Shown here one piece after another: positions 1-10,023 of a stretch of DNA of 13,180 bases. Source of the stretch: Syntrophobacter sp. SbD2. GTDB taxonomy: Bacteria; Desulfobacterota; Syntrophobacteria; Syntrophobacterales; Syntrophobacteraceae. Positions within the stretch are counted from its first letter, which is position 1. Each line of letters begins with the position of its first letter. A program made the translations under genes and the position numbers. The stretch spans positions 1-13,180 of the forward strand of contig OMSV01000137.1 in assembly GCA_900290385.1 (NCBI GenBank). The letters are read 5' to 3'. Under the pieces are notes generated by a model, which did not search any database, was not told the origin of the DNA, and saw only the letters and a program-made list of their open reading frames with translations.

Positions 1-943
1 CAAGGCTGCCCAGCGGACCTTGTGAAACCCATTTGAAAAAGACATAGCTCTCGTTTTTCCACATAATAGCGTTCTGACTGTCCGGATGCGAGCGCAGGTA
101 CTCGCCTATCGCCTGCATAGACATCTGCTCGGGTGAAACCGCCCCGCTATCGATAAGATCTTTCCCGATGCTGTGATATGGCCGTCCGTTGGCTCCTGCG
201 TACCCCACCCGCATTTGAGTCCCATCCGGATTGAGTTTGATCACTGCGGACCCCTGGATGTGAAGAAAGAAACAGTCAATCGGGTCCCTTAACCACACCA
301 GAGGCACGGTCGGCTTCACCCCGTGTCTTTCAAGGACCTTTTCCCCGTCAATTTCGGAACGTGAATAATATGGAACCACGAAGTTTTTTTCCAACCGCCC
401 AACCAGACGCTCACCATGGAATTTATTGCTGCCGAAACGGTCCAGCTCTATCACGAGAAGGTCCGGGGGAACGGGATAAATCGGCCGGCAAAATTCAACT
501 CCCGGCTTAAGACTTCCCTCCAGCACCGGTTCATAATACCCCGTTACGATAATCCTGCCGGAGTTGTCCGGAGGGACCACCCTAAATACGTCGAAATCCT
601 GTGAAAGCCTATCAGCGCTAATACCCCCAGAATCCACAAGAGAGGCAAAATGATTGAGGGACTCCCGCATAAGTTCTGCCGGCACACTTAAGCGGCCCAG
701 ACAAACCTGCCTGTCTCCAGGGATCCTGGCATACCACGAAAGGCTTTTATCAATGGCCGACCGAAGGGAGGCGGCCGGCTCATCGTCCTGCAAGTCAGGA
801 AGCTGCGCTGGGGAAAGTCGTTCCAGAAGTGGCCGCTCTGCAGGTTGCAGAGGTGTGGAAGAAGGTTTCGATGGACAGCCCGTCAGGAGCAAAATACATA
901 TGAGCCAGAAAGCCTGGGACCTTCTTTCCATGCTTATACGCAC
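1..943 (-). CDS. mltA: Membrane-bound lytic murein transglycosylase A, lipoprotein (partial, 3' end off window)
   Basis: The minus-strand frame is open from 943 to the left edge (314 residues). MltA enzymes cleave the MurNAc-GlcNAc bond of peptidoglycan to form 1,6-anhydromuramic acid, acting from the inner face of the outer membrane. A short signal peptide ends in a lipobox (L-T-G-C, Cys at about residue 23), so the protein should be lipid-anchored. MltA-domain signatures are visible: GYYEP (~135-139), FFLHIQGSA (~225-233), YAGANGRPYHSIGKDLID (~248-265), PEQMSMQAI (~271-279) and SYVFFK (~299-304). The catalytic Asp and 3D domain of the family would lie beyond the edge. The start is GTG at 943, because GCGGGAA lies about 5 nt upstream and an in-frame TGA directly precedes it. 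The ATG at 931 is an alternative with no ribosome site. It begins 27 bp after the ahcY stop, so it is probably co-transcribed with it. The family call is firm; the start is less so. Confidence 0.9.
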   Translation of the reverse strand, partial: MRISMERRSQAFWLICILLLTGCPSKPSSTPLQPAERPLLERLSPAQLPDLQDDEPAASLRSAIDKSLSWYARIPGDRQVCLGRLSVPAELMRESLNHFASLVDSGGISADRLSQDFDVFRVVPPDNSGRIIVTGYYEPVLEGSLKPGVEFCRPIYPVPPDLLVIELDRFGSNKFHGERLVGRLEKNFVVPYYSRSEIDGEKVLERHGVKPTVPLVWLRDPIDCFFLHIQGSAVIKLNPDGTQMRVGYAGANGRPYHSIGKDLIDSGAVSPEQMSMQAIGEYLRSHPDSQNAIMWKNESYVFFKWVSQGPLGSL

Positions 944-970
944 TCAATTCCCGCCAGAAAACATGTTTTC

Positions 971-2227
<1,257 letters not shown>

Positions 2228-2294
2228 TCATACCCCTTATCTACCAAGTCCAAATTCACCGGCAGGTTCGGGAAAAGAAACCCTGACAGAGTGC

Positions 2295-2327
2295 GGGACA
2301 CAACCGGAATAGTCCGGGACGTGTCCC
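2295..2327. repeat. Interrupted palindrome between metK and ahcY (REP-like)
   Basis: Two nested inverted repeats are visible: GGGACAC (2295-2301) pairs with GTGTCCC (2321-2327), and inside them CCGG (2304-2307) pairs with CCGG (2314-2317) around a 6-nt loop. The element sits 31 bp past the metK stop and 68 bp before the ahcY start. No T-run follows on either strand, so it is not a classic rho-independent terminator. It could be a dispersed REP-type palindrome, an RNA processing/stability hairpin between two co-transcribed genes, or a protein-binding site. The symmetry is certain; its role is not known. Confidence 0.55.
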
Positions 2328-2357
2328 CTCAGACAGCCGACGGTAAATCGGAAACCC

Positions 2358-3548
2358 TTAGCGTTGCTTGCTGACCCCGTTGAGCCCCGCTCTATCTCTC
2401 AGGGTATCAACCATATCGGTTTTCTCCCAGGTAAAGTCGGGATCGATCCTTCCAAAATGGCCGCCGCAGGCAGTCTTCCTGAATATTGGCCTGGTAAGCT
2501 TCAGGTACTTTATCATGTTTGCCGGTTTGAAACTGAACAGCTCCAGGACAATTTGCTCGATCTTCTCGTCGGGAACGCGTCCCGTGCCGAAGGTATCAAT
2601 CATCAACGAGATCGGTTCGGGCATTCCAATGCTGTATTCGACCTGAACTTCGACCCGATCCGCAAAATCGGCGGCAACAATGTTTTTGGCAACATACCTC
2701 GCCATATAGGAGGCAGTTCGGTCGACCTTCGAGGGGTCCTTGCCCGAGAAGCCGCCTCCCCCGTGACTGCCCTGGCCTCCATATGTATCGGCGATGATTT
2801 TTCTTCCAGTGAGACCGCAATCCCCCATCGGGCCGCCGACCACAAACCGCCCGGTGGTATTTATGTAGTATTTGGTTTTCGAGTCGAGTAATCCCTCCGG
2901 GATCACCTTCTTTATGACCTCTTCTATGATTGCCTCGCGCAACTTTGAGTAACTCACTTGCGGCGCGTGCTGAGCGGCCACAACGACTGTGTCCACTCTG
3001 CTCGGTTTGTGATCGTGATATTCGACCGTTACCTGGCTTTTTCCATCAGGCCGGAGAAAATCGACCATCCCGTTTTTCCGAACTTCGGCGAGTTTTCTGC
3101 AAATCCTATGAGCATAGTAGATCGGCATCGGCATAAGTACAGGCGTTTCGTTACAGGCATAGCCGAACATCAACCCCTGGTCTCCGGCGCCCTGCTCTTC
3201 GAAAAGCCCTTCACCGGCGTTTACGCCTATAGCGATATCAGGCGACTGTTTGTCGATGCTGGTAATCACGGCGCAAGTTTCCCAGTCGAAACCCATCGAG
3301 GAATCGTTGTATCCGATGTCTTTTATAGTATCTCTGACTATATGGGGAATATCGACATAAGTGGATGTCGTGATCTCGCCCGCAACAAAAGCAAGCCCGG
3401 TAGTTACAAGGGTTTCACACGCGACACGCGCTGTTGTGTCTTCCGCTATAATCGCGTCAAGAACAGCATCTGAGATTTGGTCGGCCACTTTGTCGGGATG
3501 GCCTTCGGTCACGGATTCGGACGTAAACAAATAACTCCTCATTGACAT
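2358..3548 (-). CDS. metK: S-adenosylmethionine synthetase (methionine adenosyltransferase)
   Basis: MetK condenses methionine and ATP into S-adenosylmethionine, releasing phosphate and pyrophosphate, in the cytosol. The 396-residue product has normal length and all landmarks: [12 protein letters not shown] (9-20, substrate/phosphate binding), the GAGDQG signature (120-125), the [10 protein letters not shown] region (231-240) and the glycine-rich [10 protein letters not shown] loop (263-272; most homologues have GGGAFSGKD). The start is ATG at 3548 because GAGGAG lies 10 nt upstream; a second ATG two codons in is too far from it. It is followed on the same strand by ahcY, so synthesis of SAM and disposal of its by-product are encoded together. 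I looked for a SAM-type riboswitch in the leader and saw none I can recognise. Confidence 0.98.
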   Translation of the reverse strand: MSMRSYLFTSESVTEGHPDKVADQISDAVLDAIIAEDTTARVACETLVTTGLAFVAGEITTSTYVDIPHIVRDTIKDIGYNDSSMGFDWETCAVITSIDKQSPDIAIGVNAGEGLFEEQGAGDQGLMFGYACNETPVLMPMPIYYAHRICRKLAEVRKNGMVDFLRPDGKSQVTVEYHDHKPSRVDTVVVAAQHAPQVSYSKLREAIIEEVIKKVIPEGLLDSKTKYYINTTGRFVVGGPMGDCGLTGRKIIADTYGGQGSHGGGGFSGKDPSKVDRTASYMARYVAKNIVAADFADRVEVQVEYSIGMPEPISLMIDTFGTGRVPDEKIEQIVLELFSFKPANMIKYLKLTRPIFRKTACGGHFGRIDPDFTWEKTDMVDTLRDRAGLNGVSKQR

Positions 3549-3581
3549 CTGGAAAAATCTCCTCTTTCAGGAAGAACGATT

Positions 3582-3601
3582 CAGCCGGGAAAACCCGGCT
3601 G
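3582..3601 (-). promoter_or_regulatory. Perfect hairpin in the panD-metK spacer / metK leader
   Basis: An 8-bp perfect stem, CAGCCGGG / CCCGGCTG, encloses a 4-nt loop that reads TTTT on the minus strand. It lies 34 nt upstream of the metK ATG and about 95 nt after the panD stop. No U-tract follows, so a simple terminator is unlikely. A weaker stem (CCCGGA/TCCGGG, 3640-3656) lies between it and panD. It could stabilise the metK message or mark the panD-metK boundary. The structure is seen directly; the function is inference. Confidence 0.45.
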
Positions 3602-3695
3602 CTGTAGTCACTTTTGGTCCGATAAGGCGTTTTCCCGCTCCCGGATCAGGTCCGGGGCAGGCTTTGGCGGTACAAAGAAAAGTGAAGACTGAATT

Positions 3696-4097
3696 TCACT
3701 CTTCCAGCTTCACTCTTCGCACTTCAGCCAGATCGATTACGGCCTTGTCGGCGCGTTTTCTGTTTTGCGAGTCCACGAGCACTACAGTAGGATTGTGCTC
3801 TGCGGCTTCGGCTTCGTTATAATTTGCATAGGTAGCAATTATTATCAGATCGCCCGGGGCCCCCATTCGAGCAGCCGCCCCGTTCAGGCAGATATCCCCA
3901 TTCCCCGCAGGACCGGCAATCGCGTACGTGTCGAATCTCGCGCCATTGTTGATATTGTAAATCTTTATTTGTTCGTAAAGCATTATATCGGCTGCCTCCA
4001 TTAGATCGGAATCTATTTCCAGGCTGCCTTCATAGTTCAGATTTGCGTCCGTTACACGAACGCGATGAATTTTGGACTTAAGCAGGGTCCTTTGCAT
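3696..4097 (-). CDS. panD: Aspartate 1-decarboxylase precursor
   Basis: PanD decarboxylates L-aspartate to beta-alanine, one half of pantothenate and so of coenzyme A. The enzyme is made as an inactive precursor that cuts itself between Gly24 and Ser25, turning Ser25 into the catalytic pyruvoyl group. The 133-residue product matches the family position by position: Lys9, Tyr22, the Gly24-Ser25 cleavage site (in NYEGSLEID), Arg54, Thr57 and Tyr58 (in [10 protein letters not shown]), and NGAAAR and GDLIIIA further on. The start is ATG at 4097, because GGGAG lies about 7 nt upstream and it gives the standard N-terminus MQRTLLKSK. An in-frame ATG at 4118 adds seven unusual residues and has no ribosome site. 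It is transcribed toward metK with a ~150-bp gap. Confidence 0.97.
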   Translation of the reverse strand: MQRTLLKSKIHRVRVTDANLNYEGSLEIDSDLMEAADIMLYEQIKIYNINNGARFDTYAIAGPAGNGDICLNGAAARMGAPGDLIIIATYANYNEAEAAEHNPTVVLVDSQNRKRADKAVIDLAEVRRVKLEE

Positions 4098-4127
4098 GGC
4101 TCTTCTCCCGGCAGACATCGTTTAACG

Positions 4128-4285
4128 TCAGGCCAACTGGAACAGGTTGATACTCGGAAGCAGATTTAGCAGCGAAGCCAGATACCAAGCAAACAGGAGC
4201 CTCTTGCCGTGAAGATCGGCATTGAGCTTGTTTTGAACCTTTTCTGCCTTGGCTGCATCTCGTCAAACGGTTCGATGATGCGCAT
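4128..4285 (-). pseudogene. Possible small membrane protein ORF with a frameshift, upstream of panD
   Basis: An ATG at 4285, preceded by AGAGG about 10 nt away, opens a frame starting MRIIEPFDE. From about 4257 a different frame (offset by one base) reads convincingly as protein down to a TGA at 4128-4130: a polar, Lys/Glu-rich stretch (AAKAEKVQNKLNADLHGK) followed by a hydrophobic helix (RLLFAWYLASLLNLLPS) and ...INLFQLA. The second frame has no start codon of its own and is preceded by an in-frame TGA. Joining the two would give a ~51-residue single-span protein ending 30 bp before panD. It could be a recently broken gene, a sequencing indel, or chance. I do not recognise a family. Confidence 0.35.
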
Positions 4286-4630
4286 AATTTGCTTACCTCT
4301 TTAACACCGCCGGCCTCAAGGCCCGCACCCTAATGGCCTTTCACGCCGAGTTCATGATTAGACATTGTCCCGGTCTCACTTAAGATCCGGGCGCAACTGC
4401 TACACAAAACACCTTTAATTACAAAAAAAACCAATAGCAGTCAAGTTATAATCGCCAATTCCTCCGCAAAGGGTTTTTCAGATTCTCCGGCCCGTACGAC
4501 TTCCAGGTGCCGATCCCAGTTCTCGAAGCTCCCCCGGATTTTTCCCTTCCCACTACCCCGATCTCAATTTATACTCAGCCCGGAAATTTGAGAAACATCC
4601 TAAAAAATATAATCAAAAGGATTCGAGTTG
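4286..4630. other. Divergent intergenic region between the panD side and msbA
   Basis: About 345 bp separate the minus-strand small ORF from msbA. Apart from the candidate minus-strand promoter I see no gene. A TATAAT at 4608-4613 with TTGAGA at 4588-4593 faces msbA, but the spacer is only 14 nt and transcription would start almost at the start codon. Another -10-like TATACT (4570-4575) lacks a matching -35. The msbA ribosome site AAGGA is at 4617-4621. No tRNA or strong terminator is apparent. Confidence 0.5.
4416..4444 (-). promoter_or_regulatory. Candidate sigma-70 promoter for the panD-metK-ahcY run
   Basis: On the minus strand TTGACT (4444-4439), five of six matches to the -35 consensus, is followed after 17 nt by TAATTA (4421-4416), a weak -10. 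The spacer is T-rich. It would start transcription about 120 nt before the small ORF at 4285 and 310 nt before panD. The -10 match is poor, so this is only a candidate. Confidence 0.3.
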
Positions 4631-6388
4631 ATGGGTGTCTATGAACGGCAACTCAAACTGGTTGCCCCCTACTGGCGCAGGATTGCGCTTGCGATGATTT
4701 GCATGGCCGTGGTTGCTGCCTGTACCACGGCAGGGCTCTATCTTATCAAACCCGCGTTCGACGACCTGATTGTCAAGAAAAACAGGGCGATGTTGAACCT
4801 GCTTTGCACGGCCATACTCATCATCTTTGGCGTCAAAGGCGTTTCTCTCTGCGCCAACGCCTATCTGATGAGCGACGTCAGTATGCGGATCATAACCAAG
4901 CTCAGGGAGGACGTCTACAATCACATACAGTGCCTGCCCATTCCCTATTTGGACATGATGCAAACCGGGAACCTGATGTCACGAATATTCAGTGATGTGG
5001 GCGCTGTCCAGAGCACCCTTTCCGGGTCGGTGACGGGAATAATAAAAGAGACCTTCAGCGTAATCGGCTGTGTCGGCATAATGTTCTACATGGATTGGCG
5101 GCTGGCAATTGGAGCTATGTTTATTGTGCCGGTAGCCTTTTTGCCGATTTTCAAGGTCGGAAAGATATTGCGAAGGACCAGCGCCAAGGTTCAGCAAAGC
5201 GTTGCCGACCTCGTCGTCCTTATGCACGAGACAATAGGCGGAAACCGGATAGTAAAGGCTTTCGGCATGGAGGCGCATGAAAAGAAGCGCTTTCACGAGG
5301 AAAATTGGAGACTTCTGAAGTACAGCATGAAGGCGGTGGTCGTCAGCTCTGTAAACAGCGCGGCAATGGAATTCCTTGGCGGAGTGGGCATAGCCTCAAT
5401 TATGTTATATGGAGGCTACCAGATTATCGGCGAAAAAATGACGGCAGGAAACCTCATCGCCTTTCTGGCCGCTCTTGTCAGCCTCTATGATCCGGTTAAA
5501 TGCCTGGCTAACATCTATGCCTCCATCCACCAGGGGTTGGCGGCCGCCGAGAGGGTTTATGAACTTTTGGACCAGCCCATCGAGATACTCGACCAACCCC
5601 ATGCGATGACTCTGGAGCCTGTCAGGAAAGACTTGGAATTCAGAAACGTCTCCTTCAGTTACGGGGCAAAACGGGTCCTGTCGGGGATCAGCTTCAGGGC
5701 CGACACGGGACAGGTTGTAGCCGTGGTTGGCATGAGCGGGGCGGGTAAGACGACCCTGATAAACCTGATCCCCAGGTTCTATGAGGTTTCCGAAGGGACC
5801 ATTGCCATTGACGGAATCGACATCCGGGACGTAACCCTTGCATCCCTGCGTTCTCAGATCGCCATTGTCACCCAGCAGTCCGTCCTTTTTAATGACACCT
5901 TCAAGAATAATATCGCATACGGCGACATCCGCAAAAGCGATGATAAAATAATTGCGGCTGCCAGGGCGGCTAACGCATATGATTTCATAATGAAATTGCC
6001 CAGGCAATTTGAAACCAGCGTCGGCGAGCAGGGGATCAGGCTCTCGGGAGGAGAACGCCAGCGAATTTGCATCGCCCGCGCTCTGCTCAAGGATGCTCCG
6101 ATCCTCATACTCGATGAAGCTACGTCTTCGCTCGACAGCGATTCCGAGCTCGAGGTCCAGAAAGCCCTCGAAAACCTTATGAGGGGCAGAACGACGATCG
6201 TAATAGCCCACCGCCTTTCCACTGTGCAGAATGCCGATTTCATAATAACCCTGGCAAATGGAAAGATTGTCGAACAGGGCCGCCACTCCGAGTTGATGAT
6301 GCTCGACAGTGAATACCGCAGGCTCTATCAGTTGCAGTTCTCTCAATTCTCAAAAGATGATCGGGCAATTGCCCTCGGGCATTCCTGA
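4631..6388 (+). CDS. msbA: MsbA-like lipid flippase: ABC half-transporter, fused membrane and ATPase domains
   Basis: The 585-residue product is a type IV ABC exporter half-molecule that should work as a homodimer in the inner membrane. MsbA flips lipid A-core to the periplasmic leaflet for outer-membrane assembly. Residues 1-320 form the six-helix membrane domain, with helices near 16-40, 54-78, 138-160, 161-180, 245-265 and 272-290. Residues ~334-575 are the ATPase: Walker A GMSGAGKTT (367-375), Q-loop (TQQSV, 414-418), signature LSGGERQR (471-478), Walker B ILILDE (491-496) and H-loop His527. The start is ATG at 4631 with AAGGA 9 nt upstream; a TTG one codon earlier is possible. It is a single gene here, without lpxK, waaA or lpxB neighbours. 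Related half-transporters export other lipids or peptides, so the family is certain but the lipid A substrate is inferred. Confidence 0.85.
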   Translation: MGVYERQLKLVAPYWRRIALAMICMAVVAACTTAGLYLIKPAFDDLIVKKNRAMLNLLCTAILIIFGVKGVSLCANAYLMSDVSMRIITKLREDVYNHIQCLPIPYLDMMQTGNLMSRIFSDVGAVQSTLSGSVTGIIKETFSVIGCVGIMFYMDWRLAIGAMFIVPVAFLPIFKVGKILRRTSAKVQQSVADLVVLMHETIGGNRIVKAFGMEAHEKKRFHEENWRLLKYSMKAVVVSSVNSAAMEFLGGVGIASIMLYGGYQIIGEKMTAGNLIAFLAALVSLYDPVKCLANIYASIHQGLAAAERVYELLDQPIEILDQPHAMTLEPVRKDLEFRNVSFSYGAKRVLSGISFRADTGQVVAVVGMSGAGKTTLINLIPRFYEVSEGTIAIDGIDIRDVTLASLRSQIAIVTQQSVLFNDTFKNNIAYGDIRKSDDKIIAAARAANAYDFIMKLPRQFETSVGEQGIRLSGGERQRICIARALLKDAPILILDEATSSLDSDSELEVQKALENLMRGRTTIVIAHRLSTVQNADFIITLANGKIVEQGRHSELMMLDSEYRRLYQLQFSQFSKDDRAIALGHS

Positions 6389-6535
6389 GAAGAAAAGGGT
6401 TCCCGCCCCCGCCCCGTAACGCGGGTGAGTGGGTGGGCTGGCGAGAATGAGCGATAGGCCTCCACGCTGCGCGCCGGCACTTTGTTATCAGGACTGCTCC
6501 TCAGCATTGCTGCGCGCACGGGTCGCCGCTTTTGC

Positions 6536-7240
<705 letters not shown>

Positions 7241-7300
7241 TTACTCCTTTCTGTTAATTTATCAAGCCCTTTTTTAGGCCACCCCGGATGACCGGCCTTG

Positions 7301-7558
7301 ATGTTGAAACAATGGCTGAGCTTCATGCTTGAGGCGGCGGAGACATCCGTACCGGCCGTTTCAGTTGATAGTGACCGCATGACCGGCAAAGAGGTTGAAA
7401 AGGAATACGACCCCAAAGATTTCGATCTGCGTTTTTACGATCCAAAATTCGAGCCCTGCTTTCATTTGTTCCTAATCTCCGCCGGTAAAGATCGGAGCAT
7501 AGCTGCCCTCTTCGAGCCGCTTTATAGACTTCAATCGCAGGGGACTTCCCGGTATTGA
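7301..7558 (+). CDS. Doubtful hypothetical protein, 85 residues
   Basis: This open frame starts at an ATG (MLKQWLSFMLEAAE...) and continues through an acidic and aromatic middle (KEYDPKDFDLRFYDPKFE). Codon use looks rather like coding sequence, with many purine-first codons. Against it, no ribosome site precedes the ATG, no signal peptide or known motif is seen, and I recognise no family. An antisense frame (7361-7465) codes a 34-residue hydrophobic peptide with a fair ribosome site; antisense of Asp/Glu/Lys codons tends to look hydrophobic, so at most one is likely real. A remnant of a longer gene is also possible. Confidence 0.25.
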   Translation: MLKQWLSFMLEAAETSVPAVSVDSDRMTGKEVEKEYDPKDFDLRFYDPKFEPCFHLFLISAGKDRSIAALFEPLYRLQSQGTSRY

Positions 7559-7637
7559 AATATTATTCCACCGCCGGTAAGAGACAACGGGCTCATTGAG
7601 CTGAGAGAAGCGAGTAATGTAAACTAAACTATGAAGA

Positions 7638-7667
7638 TTGCCGTCAATACCTATATAAAGTTAAAAT
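7638..7667 (+). promoter_or_regulatory. Candidate promoter for the sedolisin gene
   Basis: TTGCCG (7638-7643) and TAAAAT (7662-7667) are separated by 18 nt, matching four and five of the six sigma-70 consensus positions. A start near 7675 would give a ~45-nt leader carrying the GAAGG ribosome site before the ATG at 7720. The AT-rich stretch around it fits a promoter, but no experiment supports it. Confidence 0.35.
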
Positions 7668-7719
7668 ACTCCTTATCGGGAGTCCGATTGTGTTTTATAT
7701 TTTTAAATGAAGGTCTTAC

Positions 7720-10023
7720 ATGAAAAGCACACCAATACTGAAACGACTCGGGACATGCAGCCCAGGCGCCGTTTTGCGTGGACTGTCCGGGGTCATGGTC
7801 CTTTCCTTCTTCGTACTCTTCGTGCCTATGCCGGCCCACGGGCAGGGACAGCCGTTACTGACGCACCACATGCGTGAGGCGGTTTCAAGCGCCCAGGTGG
7901 CGTGGCTGGGCCATCTTCACGCAACGCAGTCCTTGAAGCTGACCATCGCTTTGCCGCTGCGCAACGAGTCGGGACTCCACCAGGTGTTGCAGCAACTTTA
8001 CGATCCGCGAAGCCCCTTTTACCACCACTTTCTCAGCGTGCAAGAGTTCACCGACCGGTTCGAACCGTCGCAGCAGGATTACGATGCGGTGATTGATTTC
8101 GCGCAAGCGAACGGCTTGACCGTGACGTCCACCGCTCCAAATCGAATGATCGTGGATGTCGCGGGGCCGGTGGCGAATATCGAGGCGGCGTTCCATGTAA
8201 ATATGGGCGTGTATCAGCACCCGACGGAAAATCGCACGTTTTACGCTCCTGACCAGGAGCCGACGGCGGACCTGCCGGTTGCGTTGTGGCATATCTCTGG
8301 CCTCGACAACTTCTCGATCCCGCGTCCGGCCGCCCACAGGAGAGCTTCGGAAGCGAAGAGCGCACCCGCAGTGGGCTCGGCGCCCAATGGCGATGGGTAT
8401 GCCGGCAGCGACATGCGGGCGGCCTACTACGGCAGTGGCCCACTTACCGGCAGCGGCCAGTCGGTCGGGCTGCTGGAATTTGATAGTTACAACGTAAGTG
8501 ACGTTACACTATATTTCAGCAATCTGAAACAAACGCTCAGTGTCCCTATCAATCCCGTGTCAGCGGATGGGTCCGGCACGAGTTGCACGGCGGCGAGCTG
8601 CGATGCCAACGAAGTCGAAGTGGCGTTGGACATCGAACAGGCGATCTCGATGGCGCCGGGCATGAGCCAGCTCCGCGTGTACGTGGCCCAGTCCAGCGAC
8701 GCCGACATCTTTGCCGCGATGGCTAACGACGGCAATACAGTCAAGTCATTGAGCTGTTCGTGGGGCTGGGAGCCGGCTGACACGAGCAGTGACGAACCGT
8801 ATTTCAAGAGGTTTGCAGCGCAGGGTCAGAGTCTGTTTGTGGTCTCAGGCGACGACGGATCATTCCCCAACAGAGGTTGGCCATGGTATTATCCGTCGGA
8901 GAGTGCGAATGTCACGGCGGTGGGCGGCACGGACTTGACCACCAATGGAGCCGGCGGCCCCTGGAAAGCGGAAACCGCATGGGTAGACAGTGGCGGCGGT
9001 ATTTCTCAGGACAAGATTCCGATCCCCTCCTGGCAGCAGGCGGCGGGGGTTATCACCACTGCCAACAAAGGATCGAAAACCTATCGCAATGTCCCGGACG
9101 TTGCCGCAGAAGCCAACTTTGACAATTACGTTTGCTACAGCGGTAATGCCGACGGCCTAGGCTCAGGACAACACTGCGAAGGAGGATGGGGCGGAACGAG
9201 TTTCGCAGCGCCCCGATGGGCTGGCTACATAGCGCTGGCGAATCAACAAGCCACGGCAGGTGGGGGCAGTACGCTTGGCTTCATCAACCCGGCCATCTAC
9301 ACGATTGGGTTGGGGTCGAGCTATGCCAACGCCTTCCACGACATCACCAGCGGCAGTAACGGCACGTACTCAGCGGAAACAGGTTACGACCTGGTGACCG
9401 GGTGGGGCAGTCCGAATGGGGCCAGCCTGATCGCCTCCCTTACCTCCGGCCCCGCCGGCGGCTGGACGCCGGTGAGCTACAGTTCCAACTCCGGTGGAAC
9501 AAACACCCTGCTCTGGGCGGGAACCGGAGGATATGCATACCTCTGGACCCTCGACAGCTCCAATAATTTTAAGAGCCTCCAAACGTTCGGCCCTTACGTC
9601 GGCTGGACGCCGGTGAGCTACAGTTCCAACTCCGGTGGAACAAACACCCTGCTCTGGGCGGGATCGGGAGGATATGCATCCATCTGGACCCTAAACAGCT
9701 CCAATAATATAACCAGCGGCGTACAGTACGGCCCTTACAGCGCATGGACGCCGGTGAGCTACAGTTCCAACTCCGGTGGAACAAACACCCTGCTCTGGGC
9801 GGGAACCGGAGGATATGCATCCATCTGGACCCTCAACAGCTCCAATACTGTAACCAGCGGCGTACAGTACGGCCCTTACAGCGCATGGACGCCGGTGAGC
9901 TACAGCTCTAACTACGGTGTAACAACAAGAACCCTGCTCTGGGCGGGAACGGGAGGATATGCATCCATCTGGACCCTCAACAGCTCCAATAATATAACCA
10001 GCGGCGTACAGTACGGCCCTTAA
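7720..10023 (+). CDS. Secreted sedolisin-family (S53) serine-carboxyl peptidase with C-terminal tandem repeats
   Basis: The 767-residue product is a pre-pro-peptidase of the kumamolisin/sedolisin type: extracellular endopeptidases, often acid-active, that mature by removing the propeptide. Residues 1-41 form a signal peptide (basic start, hydrophobic core VMVLSFFVLFVP, likely cut near PAHG). Residues ~45-200 are the activation propeptide, with the typical YDPRSPFYHHFLSVQEFTD block. The catalytic domain spans ~225-575: Glu300 and Asp304 (in EVEVALDIE), oxyanion Asp378 (SGDDG) and nucleophile Ser494 (GGTSFAAP) form the Ser-Glu-Asp set, followed by a calcium-site region (HDITSG at 540-545, GYDLVTGWGSPNG at 555-567). 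Residues 582-767 are four ~47-residue repeats (WTPVSYSSN...LLWAG.GGYASIWTL...YGPY), possibly carbohydrate- or surface-binding. The ribosome site GAAGG is 6 nt from the ATG. The stop lies just before a fifth partial repeat and may be premature. Confidence 0.93.
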   Translation: MKSTPILKRLGTCSPGAVLRGLSGVMVLSFFVLFVPMPAHGQGQPLLTHHMREAVSSAQVAWLGHLHATQSLKLTIALPLRNESGLHQVLQQLYDPRSPFYHHFLSVQEFTDRFEPSQQDYDAVIDFAQANGLTVTSTAPNRMIVDVAGPVANIEAAFHVNMGVYQHPTENRTFYAPDQEPTADLPVALWHISGLDNFSIPRPAAHRRASEAKSAPAVGSAPNGDGYAGSDMRAAYYGSGPLTGSGQSVGLLEFDSYNVSDVTLYFSNLKQTLSVPINPVSADGSGTSCTAASCDANEVEVALDIEQAISMAPGMSQLRVYVAQSSDADIFAAMANDGNTVKSLSCSWGWEPADTSSDEPYFKRFAAQGQSLFVVSGDDGSFPNRGWPWYYPSESANVTAVGGTDLTTNGAGGPWKAETAWVDSGGGISQDKIPIPSWQQAAGVITTANKGSKTYRNVPDVAAEANFDNYVCYSGNADGLGSGQHCEGGWGGTSFAAPRWAGYIALANQQATAGGGSTLGFINPAIYTIGLGSSYANAFHDITSGSNGTYSAETGYDLVTGWGSPNGASLIASLTSGPAGGWTPVSYSSNSGGTNTLLWAGTGGYAYLWTLDSSNNFKSLQTFGPYVGWTPVSYSSNSGGTNTLLWAGSGGYASIWTLNSSNNITSGVQYGPYSAWTPVSYSSNSGGTNTLLWAGTGGYASIWTLNSSNTVTSGVQYGPYSAWTPVSYSSNYGVTTRTLLWAGTGGYASIWTLNSSNNITSGVQYGP

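Noticed and set aside
2364..2891. Plus-strand open frame of 175 codons opposite metK
   Set aside because: Entirely antisense to a standard metK with intact signatures.
3549..3695. Possible SAM or SAH riboswitch in the metK leader
   Set aside because: I could not find the conserved core of the SAM-I, SAM-II or SAH classes; only simple hairpins are visible.
4078..4266. Minus-strand open frame of 62 codons crossing the panD start
   Set aside because: It runs out of frame into panD, starts at a poor codon and has low-complexity Ser/Arg/Gln content; the neighbouring hydrophobic frame is more protein-like.
5405..6346. Minus-strand open frame of 313 codons opposite msbA
   Set aside because: Antisense to the complete ABC ATPase domain; a shadow of biased codon use, with no motif.
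6389..6535. Terminator between the convergent msbA and cysC genes
   Set aside because: Only imperfect GC-rich pairing (CCCGC...GCGGG) with no T-run on either strand.
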